Assembly: GCA_009763385.1 (NCBI GenBank)
Contig: CM019830.1
Location: 97,652,649-97,716,648, forward strand
Source of the DNA: Coix lacryma-jobi var. lacryma-jobi
Taxonomy: Eukaryota > Streptophyta > Magnoliopsida > Poales > Poaceae
Direction: 5' to 3'
DNA length: 64,000 nt
Of the stretch, positions 9,964 to 21,515 are shown piece by piece (the stretch's first letter is position 1; each line of letters opens with the position of its first letter). The notes below the pieces were generated by a model, which saw nothing but the letters and a program-made list of their open reading frames with translations, was not told the DNA's origin and ran no database searches. The translations under genes and the position numbers were made by a program.

Positions 9964-10024
9964 GGCCATCTGCAACAACGGGATAAACCCTGAGTACGGG
10001 AATGTACTCAGCTAGACTTACCCG
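9964..10024 (-). promoter_or_regulatory. Conserved splice-donor and hairpin module in the LTR leader
   Basis: On the minus strand it begins CGGGTAAGTCT (consensus 5' splice site, intron starting at 10021), followed by the perfect hairpin GAGTAC-ATTCCC-GTACTC, then AGGGTTTAT and TGTTGCAGATGG. The same order occurs in two other LTR families here (39809-39873; 42037-42092 and 50545-50600), while flanking sequence is unalike. Inference: splicing or packaging control. Confidence 0.65.
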
Positions 10025-13000
10025 TCCAACTGAAAATAAAGACACCAAGGGTATGCAAGCCTTTGTGGTGGAGCTGGGATTTTTAGTTGCGAAAAGCTCA
10101 AAATTAAGATAAGGAGTATTAATGACATAGATGAGCTGTCAGTTTTTAGTCCTATCTCATTTCCTAGGTTTTGCACCTGAACTACTCCACACACTTGAGT
10201 CTAACAAGCAATAATATAACCATATCCAGTTGACTTATCCACATTTTAGTTGAACCTTTAAGACATTACGTGGAGTTGCATCGTGGTGAAGCTCGCCATA
10301 GTTTCCCACTAACCGGGGGAGACGGCAACTCGAATCGAATTCCAAACCAGCTGGTGAAAGACCTTTAATACCAGCCCACACTTTACCCGTCGGGTCCATG
10401 CATTGGGCAACCGCTCGATGCTTGTTCGTGGTGGTAATCGTCGCGGCTCACAACACGGACCACCCAATTGGAACTATACGATGGCCATTCCGTGGCAGAT
10501 CGTGTTTCCATACTAGAGGGTGCGACACGGGTTGAGACAGGCCCGAACAGCGTCTAACCGGCTTTGGGGTCGATGATTACGACACCGACATATCCCTAAG
10601 TAAAAGGGCGCGTTCAAAAATGAACGAGGGCCAACATCGATACAAACCTACACGATCCAACGGACGGACTGCCCCATGTTTCCAAACTTGTGCGTTGCCT
10701 TCCAGTTGACTGCATTTCACTACAACTCAGGTTCTTTTCCACGATAGCAAATATAGCCAACCGTGATCCGGTAAATACCCACCAGGGGTATTACGGGAAC
10801 ATCCTTAACTACTATTTTTATTTAGCAGACTAAGCAATTCTACATATAAATAAGTAACAGGACAACAAGGCAGGTAATAATCAATAATCAAGGAATGGTA
10901 ATGTAGCAAGTAGGATTCAATCAACTCCTAACCTAATGCATCACAATTTAAAAGGACTCAAGTAATTTTAATTGCAAAAGATAGGAGGCTTAATATGCTC
11001 CGGGGCTTGCCTTGAGTGAAGACCGAGGCATCGTGGGAGGGGCACTCGGGCAAGTTAGTGTCTGCTGCGGGGTCGACTTCCTCGGTTCTTGGCAGCTCCT
11101 GGATCTCCTGCTCGACGTTTTCTTCCAGTTCCTGACTGGGCTCCGGGACTGTCGATCCTATTGCATGCAACGAATAATAAATAAATAAAAAAAGCGGGGT
11201 GCGAGATGTGGTGGTATGAAAAAGTAATATTTCTTGCAAACCAACAAAACCAACTTGTTGAACCACTTTTGACATTGAGGTAAATACTTATTTATCTCAT
11301 AAAACAAAATCCATTCTTTCATCTATTTCTTATTTAATAATCCAAAAGATACTCAAGGTTGAACTGCAAGTGCAATTTTCTGAACTCAGAAAAATCCATA
11401 AAAATTCCAGAAAGAAATTGACACTACTGGACTTTACTGACCAAATTCCAGCAAGAGACAAAACACAGAACAACGACTACAAAAAGATGAAATATACTGC
11501 TCAACAAGTGCTTTGAACTAACTTTTCACACTATAAGTGTCAACAGCAGATTTCATAATTTTCCAAGCTTCCTTTACTCATAACATTCTACTGTAGAAAA
11601 TTTACTGTCAGGGCATAAATACACAAACTTACGCAAAATAAACAAATCTATTCTAAAATAACTCCATTGAACTACACCCTACTGGAAAAGGGTGCTAAAC
11701 TCATTTTCACATTTTTTCCAGATTCTACTTCACATTTCATATTTATCAAGAAAGTTCCATGAACAGAAACATTATATTATATCCTACATGAATTTCTTAA
11801 GAAAAACACAGAAAAGTACATTTATAAAGCAACTTCATTTTTCTTCACATAACCAACCATGCTTACATTTTCCTAACTAAAACATCATACACAGAGACGG
11901 TATGAATTTTCCCATAATTTATTTTGACCTATAAGTCACCTTAACATTTATTTCAAGAAAACAGCTAAAAAGGACTTTAAATTATAACAGAAATTTTTTT
12001 ACATAAACAGTGCCTCATACATTTTTCATAGATACATAACATGATAAGAAACCTACACAAAATTTTCCATGAATTATCTCAACAAGAAAACACCTATTTC
12101 CATTTATCCAAACAAAAGCACATAAACTGAATTAAATAAAAACGGTAAATAAACTTTCACCAAAAATACTTTCATATTTTTCCATGATAGATCTACTCAT
12201 AAACAAGCTAACAAAACTGAAAGTACTTCATTTGGACTTTTAAAACGTGCTACACAAAAATAATATGCTTTTCTAGAAATTAAAAACATTTGAATTTCCC
12301 GGCCCAACTCGCGTAGACTTGGCCCATAGACCAAGAGTGGCTGGCGCGTGGGGCGGCCAGGTCAACGGGCCCATGTGTCGGTGAAAGACGAACAGGGGAT
12401 GAGGGTTGACCGGCGATTGCTCGCCGCCGGTGGGGTTGCTGGCGGTGAGGTTAGGCTCGATGAGTTCGTCTCGACGAGGCGGACCCATCAGTGGTGATGG
12501 TTTGGCCAGTGGGTGGCCGTAGCTCACCGGCGACGAGCCATGGTGGACGGTGGCGGCGGTGGTGCTCGGCTTGGCCGTTTCTGGTGGTCGCCGATGAAAT
12601 TGGTGGAGGCAAAAGCTTAAGTGAACCCTAGGGAGCTATTCGAAGGGTTGGTTCGGCCGGTGAAGCTCCGATGGAGCTCGACCACGTGCATGGCCATGGC
12701 GGCGTCCATGACGCTCGGTTGGGCCTGAGGGGAAGGCTAGAGGGCGGTAGAGTTGAGGCTAGGTGGTGTTCTCACCTTGCCTTGGCGTGGCGAAGCTCGA
12801 CGGGGAAGAGGGGACTCGGCGGAGGTTTGGTCGGGGACGAACGGCTCCGGGCTCCGAGCGGCGCTGATGGCGACCGCGGCAGCGCTCCTCGGACTCCGGC
12901 GTCGGTGAAGCTCGGGAGGTGGTGCTAGCGTCAGCACCGGGTGTCCGGGGTGTAGGCGGAGTGGTGAGCGGGAGGAAACGATCGGAGGTGGATGGGTGAG

Positions 13001-13584
13001 GTTGGAACGGCCGGGTGCCCTTGCGATGTCGAACGGTGGCGAGCACGAGCGTTCGCGCTCGCGTTCGTTCGCAGAGAGGAGGGGAGAGCTGGCAGGCGAG
13101 CGAGTGCAAATGAGAGAGCGAGTGAGGGAGCGAAGGGAGGTGCTCGGGTTTTGCTCGACGGAGCGGGCGGACGGCCGGTCGTGGCGGGGGCCACGGCATG
13201 GCGTGCGGCGAGCGGCGGCACGGCGAGCGAGAGCAGCGCGGCAGGCGAGGCGGAGCGGGAGTGGGTGAGGCAGATTGTGGCGTGCTCGGACACGCGAAGA
13301 TCGAGCGGAGAGTGGCTAGGGGGAATTCGGCGCAGAGATCGTCGGCCACGCGGCGGCTTGGCCGGCGTACGGCGCGGCGCGGTCGGGGCGACCGGCGCGC
13401 GGCGTGCGGGCGAGTGCGCACGCGGGGTGGAGCGGCGCGGCTGGGCCTGGGCCAAAAAGGCCGGATGGGCCGAATGGCTGGCGCCGGGAAAAAGTTGTTT
13501 TCCTTTTTCTTTTTCCAAACCTTTTCAAACTTCGACTATTCAAAGCAGTTCCAAAAACTTCAAACTAGGTTTTGACCCAAAAAT

Positions 13585-13617
13585 AAAGTTGCTCAAAATA
13601 ATTTTCTCTACAACTTT
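13585..13617 (-). promoter_or_regulatory. U3 hairpin, AAAGTTG...ACAACTTT (second LTR copy)
   Basis: Same inverted repeat as at 2618-2649, in the equivalent position of the complete LTR. Confidence 0.6.
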
Positions 13618-13959
13618 CATATAAGACACTTTTCTAAAAACCATTTTTACAACCTCCACATAAATAAAGCCAATTTTTGAGACATAATTCATTTTGTTTA
13701 TCTCATTTTTATTTGATGAATAATTTTGAACTAAATCAAAGTGTCAACATGAAAAGTACTAGCCTCATAATTCTCTATTTTATAAAACTATTTGCCAAGT
13801 CAGAAAGTCACTCAAACAACCAAGTCCAATAGAAACCAAAATCCAGACAATAAATCAGAGACAAAAGCACTTTGATGCACATGAAATGATGCAATGCATT
13901 GCTTATGCATTTAGTAGCTAAATGTAGTTCCTAATGCAGTGCTTGACACTAGGGTGTCA

Positions 13960-16125
13960 CAGCCCTTCCCCCCTTAAAGAAATCTCATCCCGAGATTTGA
14001 GTTGCGTACCAATCTTTATAAAAAGCGGGATAGTTCACTCGCAAGTACTCCTCGGTTTCCCAAGTCTCATCGTTGGGTCCGTGGTTGCTCCAGAGGATCT
14101 TGTAAGTCTTCACCGTTCGGTTGCGAGTCTCTCGGGTCTTGGTGTCCAAAATCTCCTTGGGCTGTTCATAGTACTCTAGATCGGATCTGATAGTAACATC
14201 CGGGATCTGAACTTCCTCTCGTTCCGGGACTCGTAGACACTTCTTTAACTGAGATACATGAACACAGGAAAGACTGCGCTCATCTCTGGGGGTAACTGTA
14301 CTTCATAGGCCACTTCTCCCTTTTAGCTACGATCTGATACGGTCCCCGTATTGAGGTGCTAACTTTTTCTTGATTCCAAAACGTTGGACCTTTCTCATAG
14401 GTGAGACCTTGAGATAAACATAATCTCCTACTTGAAATTCCAAGGGTCTTCTTCGTGTGTCAGCGTAGCTTTTCTATCGGGACTGTGCTGCCTTGATATG
14501 TTGTTGTACGATTTGCACAATCTCCTCAGCATCCTTTACATAACCTGACCCATAAAATCTTCGATCTCCTGATTCAACCCAATTTACCGGGGTTTCTGCA
14601 TCTTCGTCCATATAAGACTTCGAAAGGTGCCATCTTTATACTTCCTGGTAGCTATTGTTATAAGAGAACTCGGCGAGGGGTAACCACTTTTCCCATGACT
14701 CTCCGGAGGATAAACACAAGCTCTGAGGATATCTTCCAAAATTTGGTTCACTCTTTTCTGTTTGTCCTGCGGTTTGGGGTGATAAGCGGAACTTCTTACC
14801 AACTTAGTCCCTAGTTCTTTGCACAACTGTTCCCAAAACGCGCTATGAACTGGGGTCCTCTATCAGAGACAATCCTTTTTGGAACTCCCATGTAACCTCA
14901 AGATGTTCTGAATGTACAAGTCTGCATACTGATGAGGTCGGTGGGTAGTCTTAACTGGCATGAAGTGAGCCACTTTAGATAACCGATCTATGATAACCAG
15001 ATAGAATCGTTTCCTTTTTGAGTGGTGGGAAGGCCGGTGACGAAATCCATACTAATCTCTTCCCACTTCCATTCTGGGATCGATAAAGGTGTAACAGCCC
15101 GGCAGGTCTCAGGTGTATTGCCTTTATCCGCAGCAAGTATCACACCTTGCGACATGAGCTGCTACTTCTTTCTTCATCCTGGACCACCAATAACTGGTTC
15201 TCAGATCTTGGTGTACATCTTACTGCTTCCTGGATGGATAGATAACTTGAATTATGGGCTTCATTTAGAATTCTTTCTTTCAGATCCGTATCTTAGGAAC
15301 AACCAACCTCTGATTATACAACAGAATTCCTTGTTCATTGGTCCTGAAGTTCAAAGAATATTGGTTTCCAACCTCTTCTTAATCTGACAGCTCTCTTCAT
15401 GGTCTCTTTGTCCTTCGATGATGTCACTTTCTAAGGTGCACTAAACTAGTGATATTGTTTAGCATAACGGGGTGCATAAGGTTGAATCCATTTTCCAAAG
15501 TGGTTGTAGGGAGTTGCAATGAGTCTTGCGACTCAATGGCATCGACTACAACGTTCGCTTCTTCCCGGGTGGTAATGCACTTCAGGTGGTAATCCTTAAT
15601 CAATCTAAGCATCTTCTCTGCCTCATGTTCAACTTGGGCTGGGTGAAGATATATTTCAGACTTTTATGATCTGTGTAAACATGAATAGGTTGCCCATAAG
15701 ATAATGCCTCCAGATCTTGAGTGCATGCACTACCGCTGCCAATTCCAAGTCATGAGTGGGGGTAATTCTCTTCATGTGGTCTCAACTGGTGGGGAAGCAT
15801 AGGCGATACTCTTCCATTCTGCATGAGTACACCATCCAAGTCCGAGCTTGGATGCGTCACAAAACACATCAAAAGGTTCCTCCAAGTTTGGCTGAGCCAA
15901 CACGGGTGCGGAAGTCAACCAACGTTCGCAGAGTGCGGAAAGCTGTTTCGCACTCTGGAGTCCATTCGAACCTCTTGTTTTTCTGCGCCAGACAGGTCAT
16001 AGGTTTGGCTATTCTCGAAAATTCGGAATAAACCGACGGTAATACTGGCCAAACCCAAAAGCTGCGACCCTAAAAAACACTTGTGGGCGCTTCCCAATCC
16101 ATGACCTCCTGTACCTTAGACGGGT
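13960..16125 (-). pseudogene. Second, decayed family-1 pol (chromodomain to RT end)
   Basis: Closely homologous to 2994-5165 of the intact copy: polypurine tract, hairpin, chromodomain, integrase, RNase H, and the end of RT, where gap 1 cuts it. The frame is destroyed by many single-base losses, for example in runs of A, T and C around 14260-14350 and 14700-14880, and more densely towards the gap. It carries its own CAG-to-TAG change (14474-14476), two codons beyond the one in the other copy. The indel pattern may partly be poor base calling beside the gap. Confidence 0.88.
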
Positions 16126-16625
16126 NNNNNNNNNNNNNNNNNNNNNNNNNNNNNNNNNNNNNNNNNNNNNNNNNNNNNNNNNNNNNNNNNNNNNNNNNNN
16201 NNNNNNNNNNNNNNNNNNNNNNNNNNNNNNNNNNNNNNNNNNNNNNNNNNNNNNNNNNNNNNNNNNNNNNNNNNNNNNNNNNNNNNNNNNNNNNNNNNNN
16301 NNNNNNNNNNNNNNNNNNNNNNNNNNNNNNNNNNNNNNNNNNNNNNNNNNNNNNNNNNNNNNNNNNNNNNNNNNNNNNNNNNNNNNNNNNNNNNNNNNNN
16401 NNNNNNNNNNNNNNNNNNNNNNNNNNNNNNNNNNNNNNNNNNNNNNNNNNNNNNNNNNNNNNNNNNNNNNNNNNNNNNNNNNNNNNNNNNNNNNNNNNNN
16501 NNNNNNNNNNNNNNNNNNNNNNNNNNNNNNNNNNNNNNNNNNNNNNNNNNNNNNNNNNNNNNNNNNNNNNNNNNNNNNNNNNNNNNNNNNNNNNNNNNNN
16601 NNNNNNNNNNNNNNNNNNNNNNNNN
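16126..16625. other. Assembly gap (500 N)
   Basis: A run of exactly 500 Ns, a conventional scaffold-gap size. The true distance between the family-1 pol fragment and the following LTR is unknown. Confidence 0.99.
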
Positions 16626-19278
16626 AGGTTCTCCTACGGGCAGGGTTCTTCCGGTGTCGGCTGGGTCTGGGTCTCTTCTGCTGAACCTGTATGATGCATA
16701 ATGTGTATGAATAGGATGAATGCACAAAGGATGCATATGTGATGCACAGGAGTTAACAGAAAACAGGAGATAAACACATGTCATCTACTGCATTCTCTTC
16801 AACAAGGTAGTCAACATCATCCTAATGTTTATAAAGGACCTTAACATCTAGCCAACCATTTAATCAGTCATAATCAACTTGTTAAGCTATATAATTACCA
16901 CAGCTAGATTCACTTAATGAACCTATTTTTCTCTAATTACTTGCTGAAATAAATTTATTTTAATCATGCCTATAACAGCAACCCATCCTACACAGCTTCA
17001 GAAAAATCTAAGAAAATTACCATAGATTAACACTTTACAGAACAATTCACTGTTAAAATTTTAGGCCATTTGGATTTAAACATTGTCCCCTATGAAAAAG
17101 ACAAATAATATGGTGAAAAGGTGCTTTGAACTACACCACCTAACAGAAAGTGTCAAACAACAAATTTCACATTTTTCTTCTAAACTTCTTAGCACAAAAG
17201 CAGTCTACAAAAATTATCAGGTTCATATTTCTCATATTTTAATTACTACAAATTTTACAAGAAAACAACATTTAACCATTTTAAATGCTACTGCAAAAAC
17301 ATTTCACAGAACAACGTCATATTATATTTTTCCCTAAAACTACTCAACTATGCAAACCTAACAAAACTAGAATGACATTTTTCTGACCTCTACAGAATTA
17401 GTTATGCATTTTCAAAGTAAACAGCAAATTTCCAATTTAATTAAATCTACACATAAAAGTATCACCAAAAATGCATTTAATATTTTTCACAGACAGATCT
17501 AAACATGGTTAACACAACAAAATTTGTTTCACAGGATTTGGACTTAAAATGAGCCTTGTGTGAATTTTTGAAGCCTTTACACAAATTCTGAAAAACTCAT
17601 TTTAAAGAAAACCCTATCCTAAACGCTACGGACACCCGGAAAAGGGCACCCGCAGGCACCAGCGAAAACGCTTCGCGCACCCGGCTGCCCGAGCGCTATT
17701 GCACCCAGACCTTTCTCCTTCTCTCTCTCTCCTTCTCTGCCACGCGGGACCCGCTGGTCAGGGCGACCCCACGCGTCAGCGGTCAACGGGCCCACGCGTC
17801 GGAGGCAGAGCGCTCCCGCCGGAGTTGACCGGCCCTAGCTCGCCGGTGGCGAGGTTTCCGGCGACACCAACCCCACCACTAGACTCACCATCACAAGGCG
17901 GACACGGTCGGCTAGGTCGCACGGCCAGAGCATCACCGGAGCAAGCTCGACGGCGGCAATGGCGGAGCGGCGGCGCGGCAACCCTACGGCGCGGCCTTGC
18001 CAGGCTATTCCATGGCTCGGCGACGCAAGCACTGGCTCAAGCACTCCCTAAGCTACCTCCCGAGGCTTCTATCGAGCCTTGCCAGCCTCGGCATTGTCCG
18101 GCGCCACGCATGGCGGCGGCCCGCGGCGGACATGGCGGCGGCATGGCTCTGTTCCGGTTGAAACAGGGCAAGAGAAGGGTCTCCATCTAACCCTAAGCAT
18201 CTACGGAGGCCGAGGAGGTAAGAACTGGGCTTGGTTTGAGATGGTTCGGCCGGAGATGGCCGGACCAAGCTATGGTCACGGCGGCGGCCATGGTAGAAAC
18301 CCGAGGATGGCAATCGGCGTTCCGCCGGCTAGAGAGGAGAAGAGGGGAAAGCAACCCAAGCAATCGAAAGAGGAGACTCGGGCGGAGAAGTGGGTGGAAG
18401 GAATCGAGCGGCGGAGCTCTGGCCAGCGAGCAATTGCTCGCTGAAGCTCGGCGGCAATGGCGGATTGGGTGAACTGGAGAAGATGGTGGAGGTGGTTGGC
18501 GAGTTCGCAAGCGAGAGAGCGAGCGAGAGAGTGAGCACTCGGCTTGCGAGCGCGAGGCGGGGGCGAAGGCAAAAGGAACAAAGGGCTAGGTGCATTGCAC
18601 CTGGCCGGTTGCCGTCGGGGAGGAGCTTCCGACCGGCGCGGCGGCGGCAGGAATCGGTCGCCACGCGGTGAGCGGGCAACGGCGTGTCGGGGCGACGTGG
18701 CGCTGGACGCGCAAACCACGGGCGACCGCGAGCGGCGGTTTGGCCGGCGGAGAGGCGGTCTCGCGGCGGCGAGGCGGTTTCTGCCGGCGCGGAGGCGGGC
18801 GGCGCGCGCGGGGAGGAAGAAGGGGGCTGACAGGTGGGTCCCACTGGCAGGTTTAAACTAATGAGGTTTTGATCCAAACTTCGATGCTCCATAACTCCCA
18901 AACTAAGCCGAATTAGGAAAAGGTCCTAAAAGCAAAGTTACTTAGAATTTTGTAAGGAACAATTCATCTTTAAGGCTCAAGTCCAAATTCTGCTTAGAAA
19001 AAGAAATTTACTTCTAATCTATTTTTCTAATGCAAGAAATCACATTTTAAAAGCTTTTTCTGAGAAAGTGCTTTTAAGCAAAGTTGTTTCTTTCATCAAG
19101 ATCTACAACTTTGTTTTAAGGCACTAAGTCAGAAACAGAAAGTAAAACAAGGTAACACTAGAGACTAAGCAAGGACTCAAACACTCATACAAACAAATGC
19201 ACATGAAATGATGAGATGCTATGCTCATGCTATGTCAAGTTATGTATTTTAGGATTGCTTAACACCTATGGTGTTACA
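16626..19278 (-). repeat. Partial LTR of a third chromovirus-like family
   Basis: It shows the same three-block design as the family-1 and family-2 LTRs: a short GC-richer start, an AT-rich part (16700-17600), a GC-rich part (17630-18850) and an AT-rich part with the AAAGTTG/ACAACTTT hairpin (19080-19112). It ends AACACC-TAT-GGTGTTACA at 19278, matching the LTR outer end of family 2. What follows is not a polypurine tract but another element, so this end is an outer boundary. Orientation is inferred from the layout. The left part is lost in gap 1. Open frames in the GC-rich block are artefacts. Confidence 0.7.
19080..19112 (-). promoter_or_regulatory. U3 hairpin, AAAGTTG...ACAACTTT (third LTR family)
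   Basis: Same arms and a 33-nt span as in families 1 and 2, although the LTR is otherwise different. Confidence 0.55.
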
Positions 19279-20219
19279 ATAAGTACCCCCTTGGTCCCTT
19301 AGGCTATAAATAGGACCCCCCGAGCTCATTTGTACTCAGACCTCACCTCATTAGTCCCACTCTCTTGTAAGCGAAGCTCTGGTGAAGTAACACTCTAGTT
19401 GAGAGACTTAGAGTGAGAGCGAGAGTGTAGAAGAGAAGAGATGGAGTTGTAATAGAGGATCTTCCAAGAGTCTCTGGTATAATTCCATGTCTTTCTTCAT
19501 TTATCTTAGTGTTCTTCTACTTTCAACATTTACTTTAAGTTCTTTACTTATTGTTCTTGTTGAGTGCTTTCGATCATAGATAACTTAGTATTTAGTTTGT
19601 ATCTAGTTCGGGTTCTTCGCTGAGTAATCAGTGCTCTAGTTTTGGACACAAGATTAGAGTAGTATATATTAGTGTAAGCGCGGTGCTTAGACTAGTTATA
19701 CCTTAGTTTGTGGCTAGCCCCCCGGATAGCTGTGGTAGCAAACAGGTGGTGACAGCCCTGGGAGCCTTGAATTCCACCACGTAGTTGGGTTAGTTTTTAA
19801 ATCATAAAGCTCGTTGTGCACGTCTGAGGTAAATAGTCCAGAGGGCGTGTACGGTTCGAAGAACTAGATAAAATCTTTATTGCTAAGTTAGTTGTGTTCG
19901 TAAGTGTGTAGGAAAACATTAATCTGTTCATCAGCCAGACCCCGCCGATTTAGTTTAGTAGTAGTTAGTCTTTCTTTCTTTTTAGTAGTAGTAGAAACCA
20001 ACCCCCATTCATACATTTTGATCAACCCTGCTAGAATCACTAGTTGTTCATAGCAGTCCTAGTGTTAGTTCTGCCATAGTAGCTTCCCTGTGGAAATAAA
20101 TACGATACTCGGTTACTCCAGGGTGAAGTGCTACAATTGACTTATTTTGCGCGCTTGCGGAATTTACCAATAGTCATACAAATAGTTAGTTATACTTCTT
20201 ACATTAAGAAGTATCAACA
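19279..20219 (+). repeat. 3' part of a Tat/Athila-type LTR
   Basis: It holds a TATA box (TATAAATA, 19305-19312), a transcribed leader and an LTR end AAGAAGTATCAACA at 20219, followed by a tRNA-Asp primer site. The 5' part of the LTR is missing; the chromovirus-like LTR abuts at 19278, suggesting insertion upstream of the TATA box. I see no gene in it. Confidence 0.75.
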
Positions 20220-20227
20220 AGCCTTTC

Positions 20228-20245
20228 TGGCGCCGTTGCCGGGGA
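20228..20245 (+). promoter_or_regulatory. Primer binding site, tRNA-Asp type
   Basis: TGGCGCCGTTGCCGGGGA is complementary to the 3' end of plant tRNA-Asp and typical of Athila/Tat-type gypsy elements. It lies 8 nt after the LTR end. Confidence 0.92.
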
Positions 20246-20286
20246 TAGATTCCATAGTCTACTCCTAGTAACGACGTTAGCAAGAG

Positions 20287-20703
20287 TCAATAGACGCTGT
20301 CACCAGCGGCGTTCACGGAGTCGGCCGCCTCATTCCACGCCTCCTGAAGGGCCTCCAGGCGAACGGTCAGGTCCGCAGAGCAAAACGAAATAAAGCGGGA
20401 TTGAGCAAAGGAAATCCGATCAAATGAAAGTTCTTTAGGAAGAAGAGGAATTCCGGCGACACACGCATCGGATTCTGCGCACTATTGGACCGCCCGAGAA
20501 GCTCTCACCTCTGCCTCCTCCAACGCCTTCTGGAGTTGGGCGATGTGGTCCTCGAGGAGGCAGTTTCTGATGGTGGCTTCCGAGTGAAGGTGCCGCATTT
20601 CCGTCATCTGACGGTAATGGCAGGTGGCCATCGACTCGAAGCTGCTGGAGGAGGGGTTTTCAGAGACCAACCCCATTCCAGGGGGAGGTGCCATGGCAGC
20701 CAC
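20287..20703 (-). pseudogene. Antisense ORF, coiled-coil protein, interrupted by one TAG
   Basis: Read against the element, the frame starts at the ATG at 20703 (MAAMAPPPGMGLV), runs through a helical, Glu/Gln-rich segment (CHYRQMTEMRHLHSEA, LLEDHIAQLQKALEEAE) to a TAG at 20482-20484, and stays open in the same frame to a TGA at 20287-20289 (LTVRLEALQEAWNEAADS). One nonsense codon therefore splits a protein of about 138 codons; the middle stretch (20380-20480) is less protein-like and could be an intron. Antisense extra ORFs are known in Tat-type elements, usually near the 3' LTR; here it lies right after the primer site, so gag-pol may have been deleted. Function unknown. Confidence 0.5.
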
Positions 20704-20741
20704 GGCGTTGGAAGGACCCTCTCCGATCCTAGTTATGGTTT

Positions 20742-21515
20742 CCTACCCAGCGCCAATAATATGATCTTAAGATAAGGCTACTTGCTTTGTTCTAAGTTTT
20801 TAGTTATGGTTGAGAAAGTTATCATGCTCTAGAGATCAGGAATGTTTTATTAAAAGATTCACTCTTCCGAAGTAGTATTGTGTTAGAGGCATGGGACTAT
20901 GCAAAAGTATAAAAGGAGGAAATAAAAAGGGACAAGTGTCCGACTACCTCAAAAAAAGTTATGATAAAAATATGAAAAAAGAATGATAGCCCATGGTCCC
21001 TCTAATTACAATATGCCAGTAAGAGATGACAAATTGCAAATGTTCTAAGATCTTGATATATGAGTATGACATCTTTCTCCCTAATAACTTTGAACTTTGA
21101 CTTGGTAAGATATGCTTTTCACTTCTTAAAGCTCTAGATATATATATCCATAGAAGGAAGGAAAATGCATCAGTGAGGAATCATAAAATATAAAAGAGCG
21201 ATTTGAGAGTGTCATACAGTGGAATCTCTGATTTTTATTTTGAAAATATATAAAACTCCAGAATGAAGGTTGATCAAAGAGTTAGAAATACAGTGCTTAA
21301 CTTGATTGTTCTATCATTCGATTGTTTAAGGACCCAGGTGAAGGCAAAAGCTCCATAGTTAAAGGTAATATGAGAAAGTCAGAATAGTTAACTCTAATCC
21401 AAGGGAAGATTTTTGTTTGAACATATGTACCATTGAGGTGTGAAAGCATAGTAGCAATTCCTGATTCATCATGAATATTTGCTAAGGGACTAGCAAAAGG
21501 TACGCTTGGGGGAAT
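20742..21515 (+). repeat. 3' internal fragment of an upstream Athila-type unit
   Basis: Nearly the same sequence as 26872-27648, the non-coding 3' internal region before LTR B, including a polypurine tract (CGCTTGGGGGAAT) just before LTR A. It shows that LTR A is itself preceded by an internal 3' end. No coding content. Confidence 0.85.

Larger units (their letters stand above)
1..13959 (-). mobile_element. Family-1 Tekay/Del-type chromovirus (Ty3/gypsy), cut by window edge
   Basis: On the minus strand the order is 5' LTR (9543-13959), primer site (9529-9540), leader, extra ORF, gag-PR-RT-RNaseH-IN-chromodomain, polypurine tract and 3' LTR (1-2993). The LTR copies are clearly homologous: the window starts at a point matching about 10993. 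Roughly 1.4 kb of the 3' LTR lies outside the window, so no target duplication can be checked. Domain order PR-RT-RH-IN plus a C-terminal chromodomain marks a chromovirus; the very long LTRs and initiator-Met primer site fit the Tekay/Del lineage. Lineage naming rests on memory of family features. Confidence 0.9.
9543..13959 (-). repeat. Complete 4417-bp LTR of family 1, shared by two internal regions
   Basis: It is bounded TGTGGCGG...GGTGTCA in plus orientation. It acts as 5' LTR for the element to its left (primer site at 9529-9540) and is directly followed on its right by the polypurine-tract complement of a second internal region (13960 on), so it is also a 3' LTR. No target duplication separates the units. 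The GC-rich block is at about 12300-13490. The leader half holds the donor/hairpin module at 9964-10024. I see no protein gene. Confidence 0.93.

Noticed and set aside
16009..16784. ORFs of 200 or more codons across the N run (also 40146-40965)
   Set aside because: They consist mostly of unknown residues through assembly gaps.
17699..18901. ORFs of 80-190 codons in the third LTR
   Set aside because: Same GC-rich composition effect; no domain or motif is recognisable.
13960..19278. The LTR at 16626-19278 as the 5' LTR of the second family-1 unit
   Set aside because: It shares the block layout and the U3 hairpin with family 1, but the sequence is otherwise different and its end is GGTGTTACA rather than GGTGTCA.
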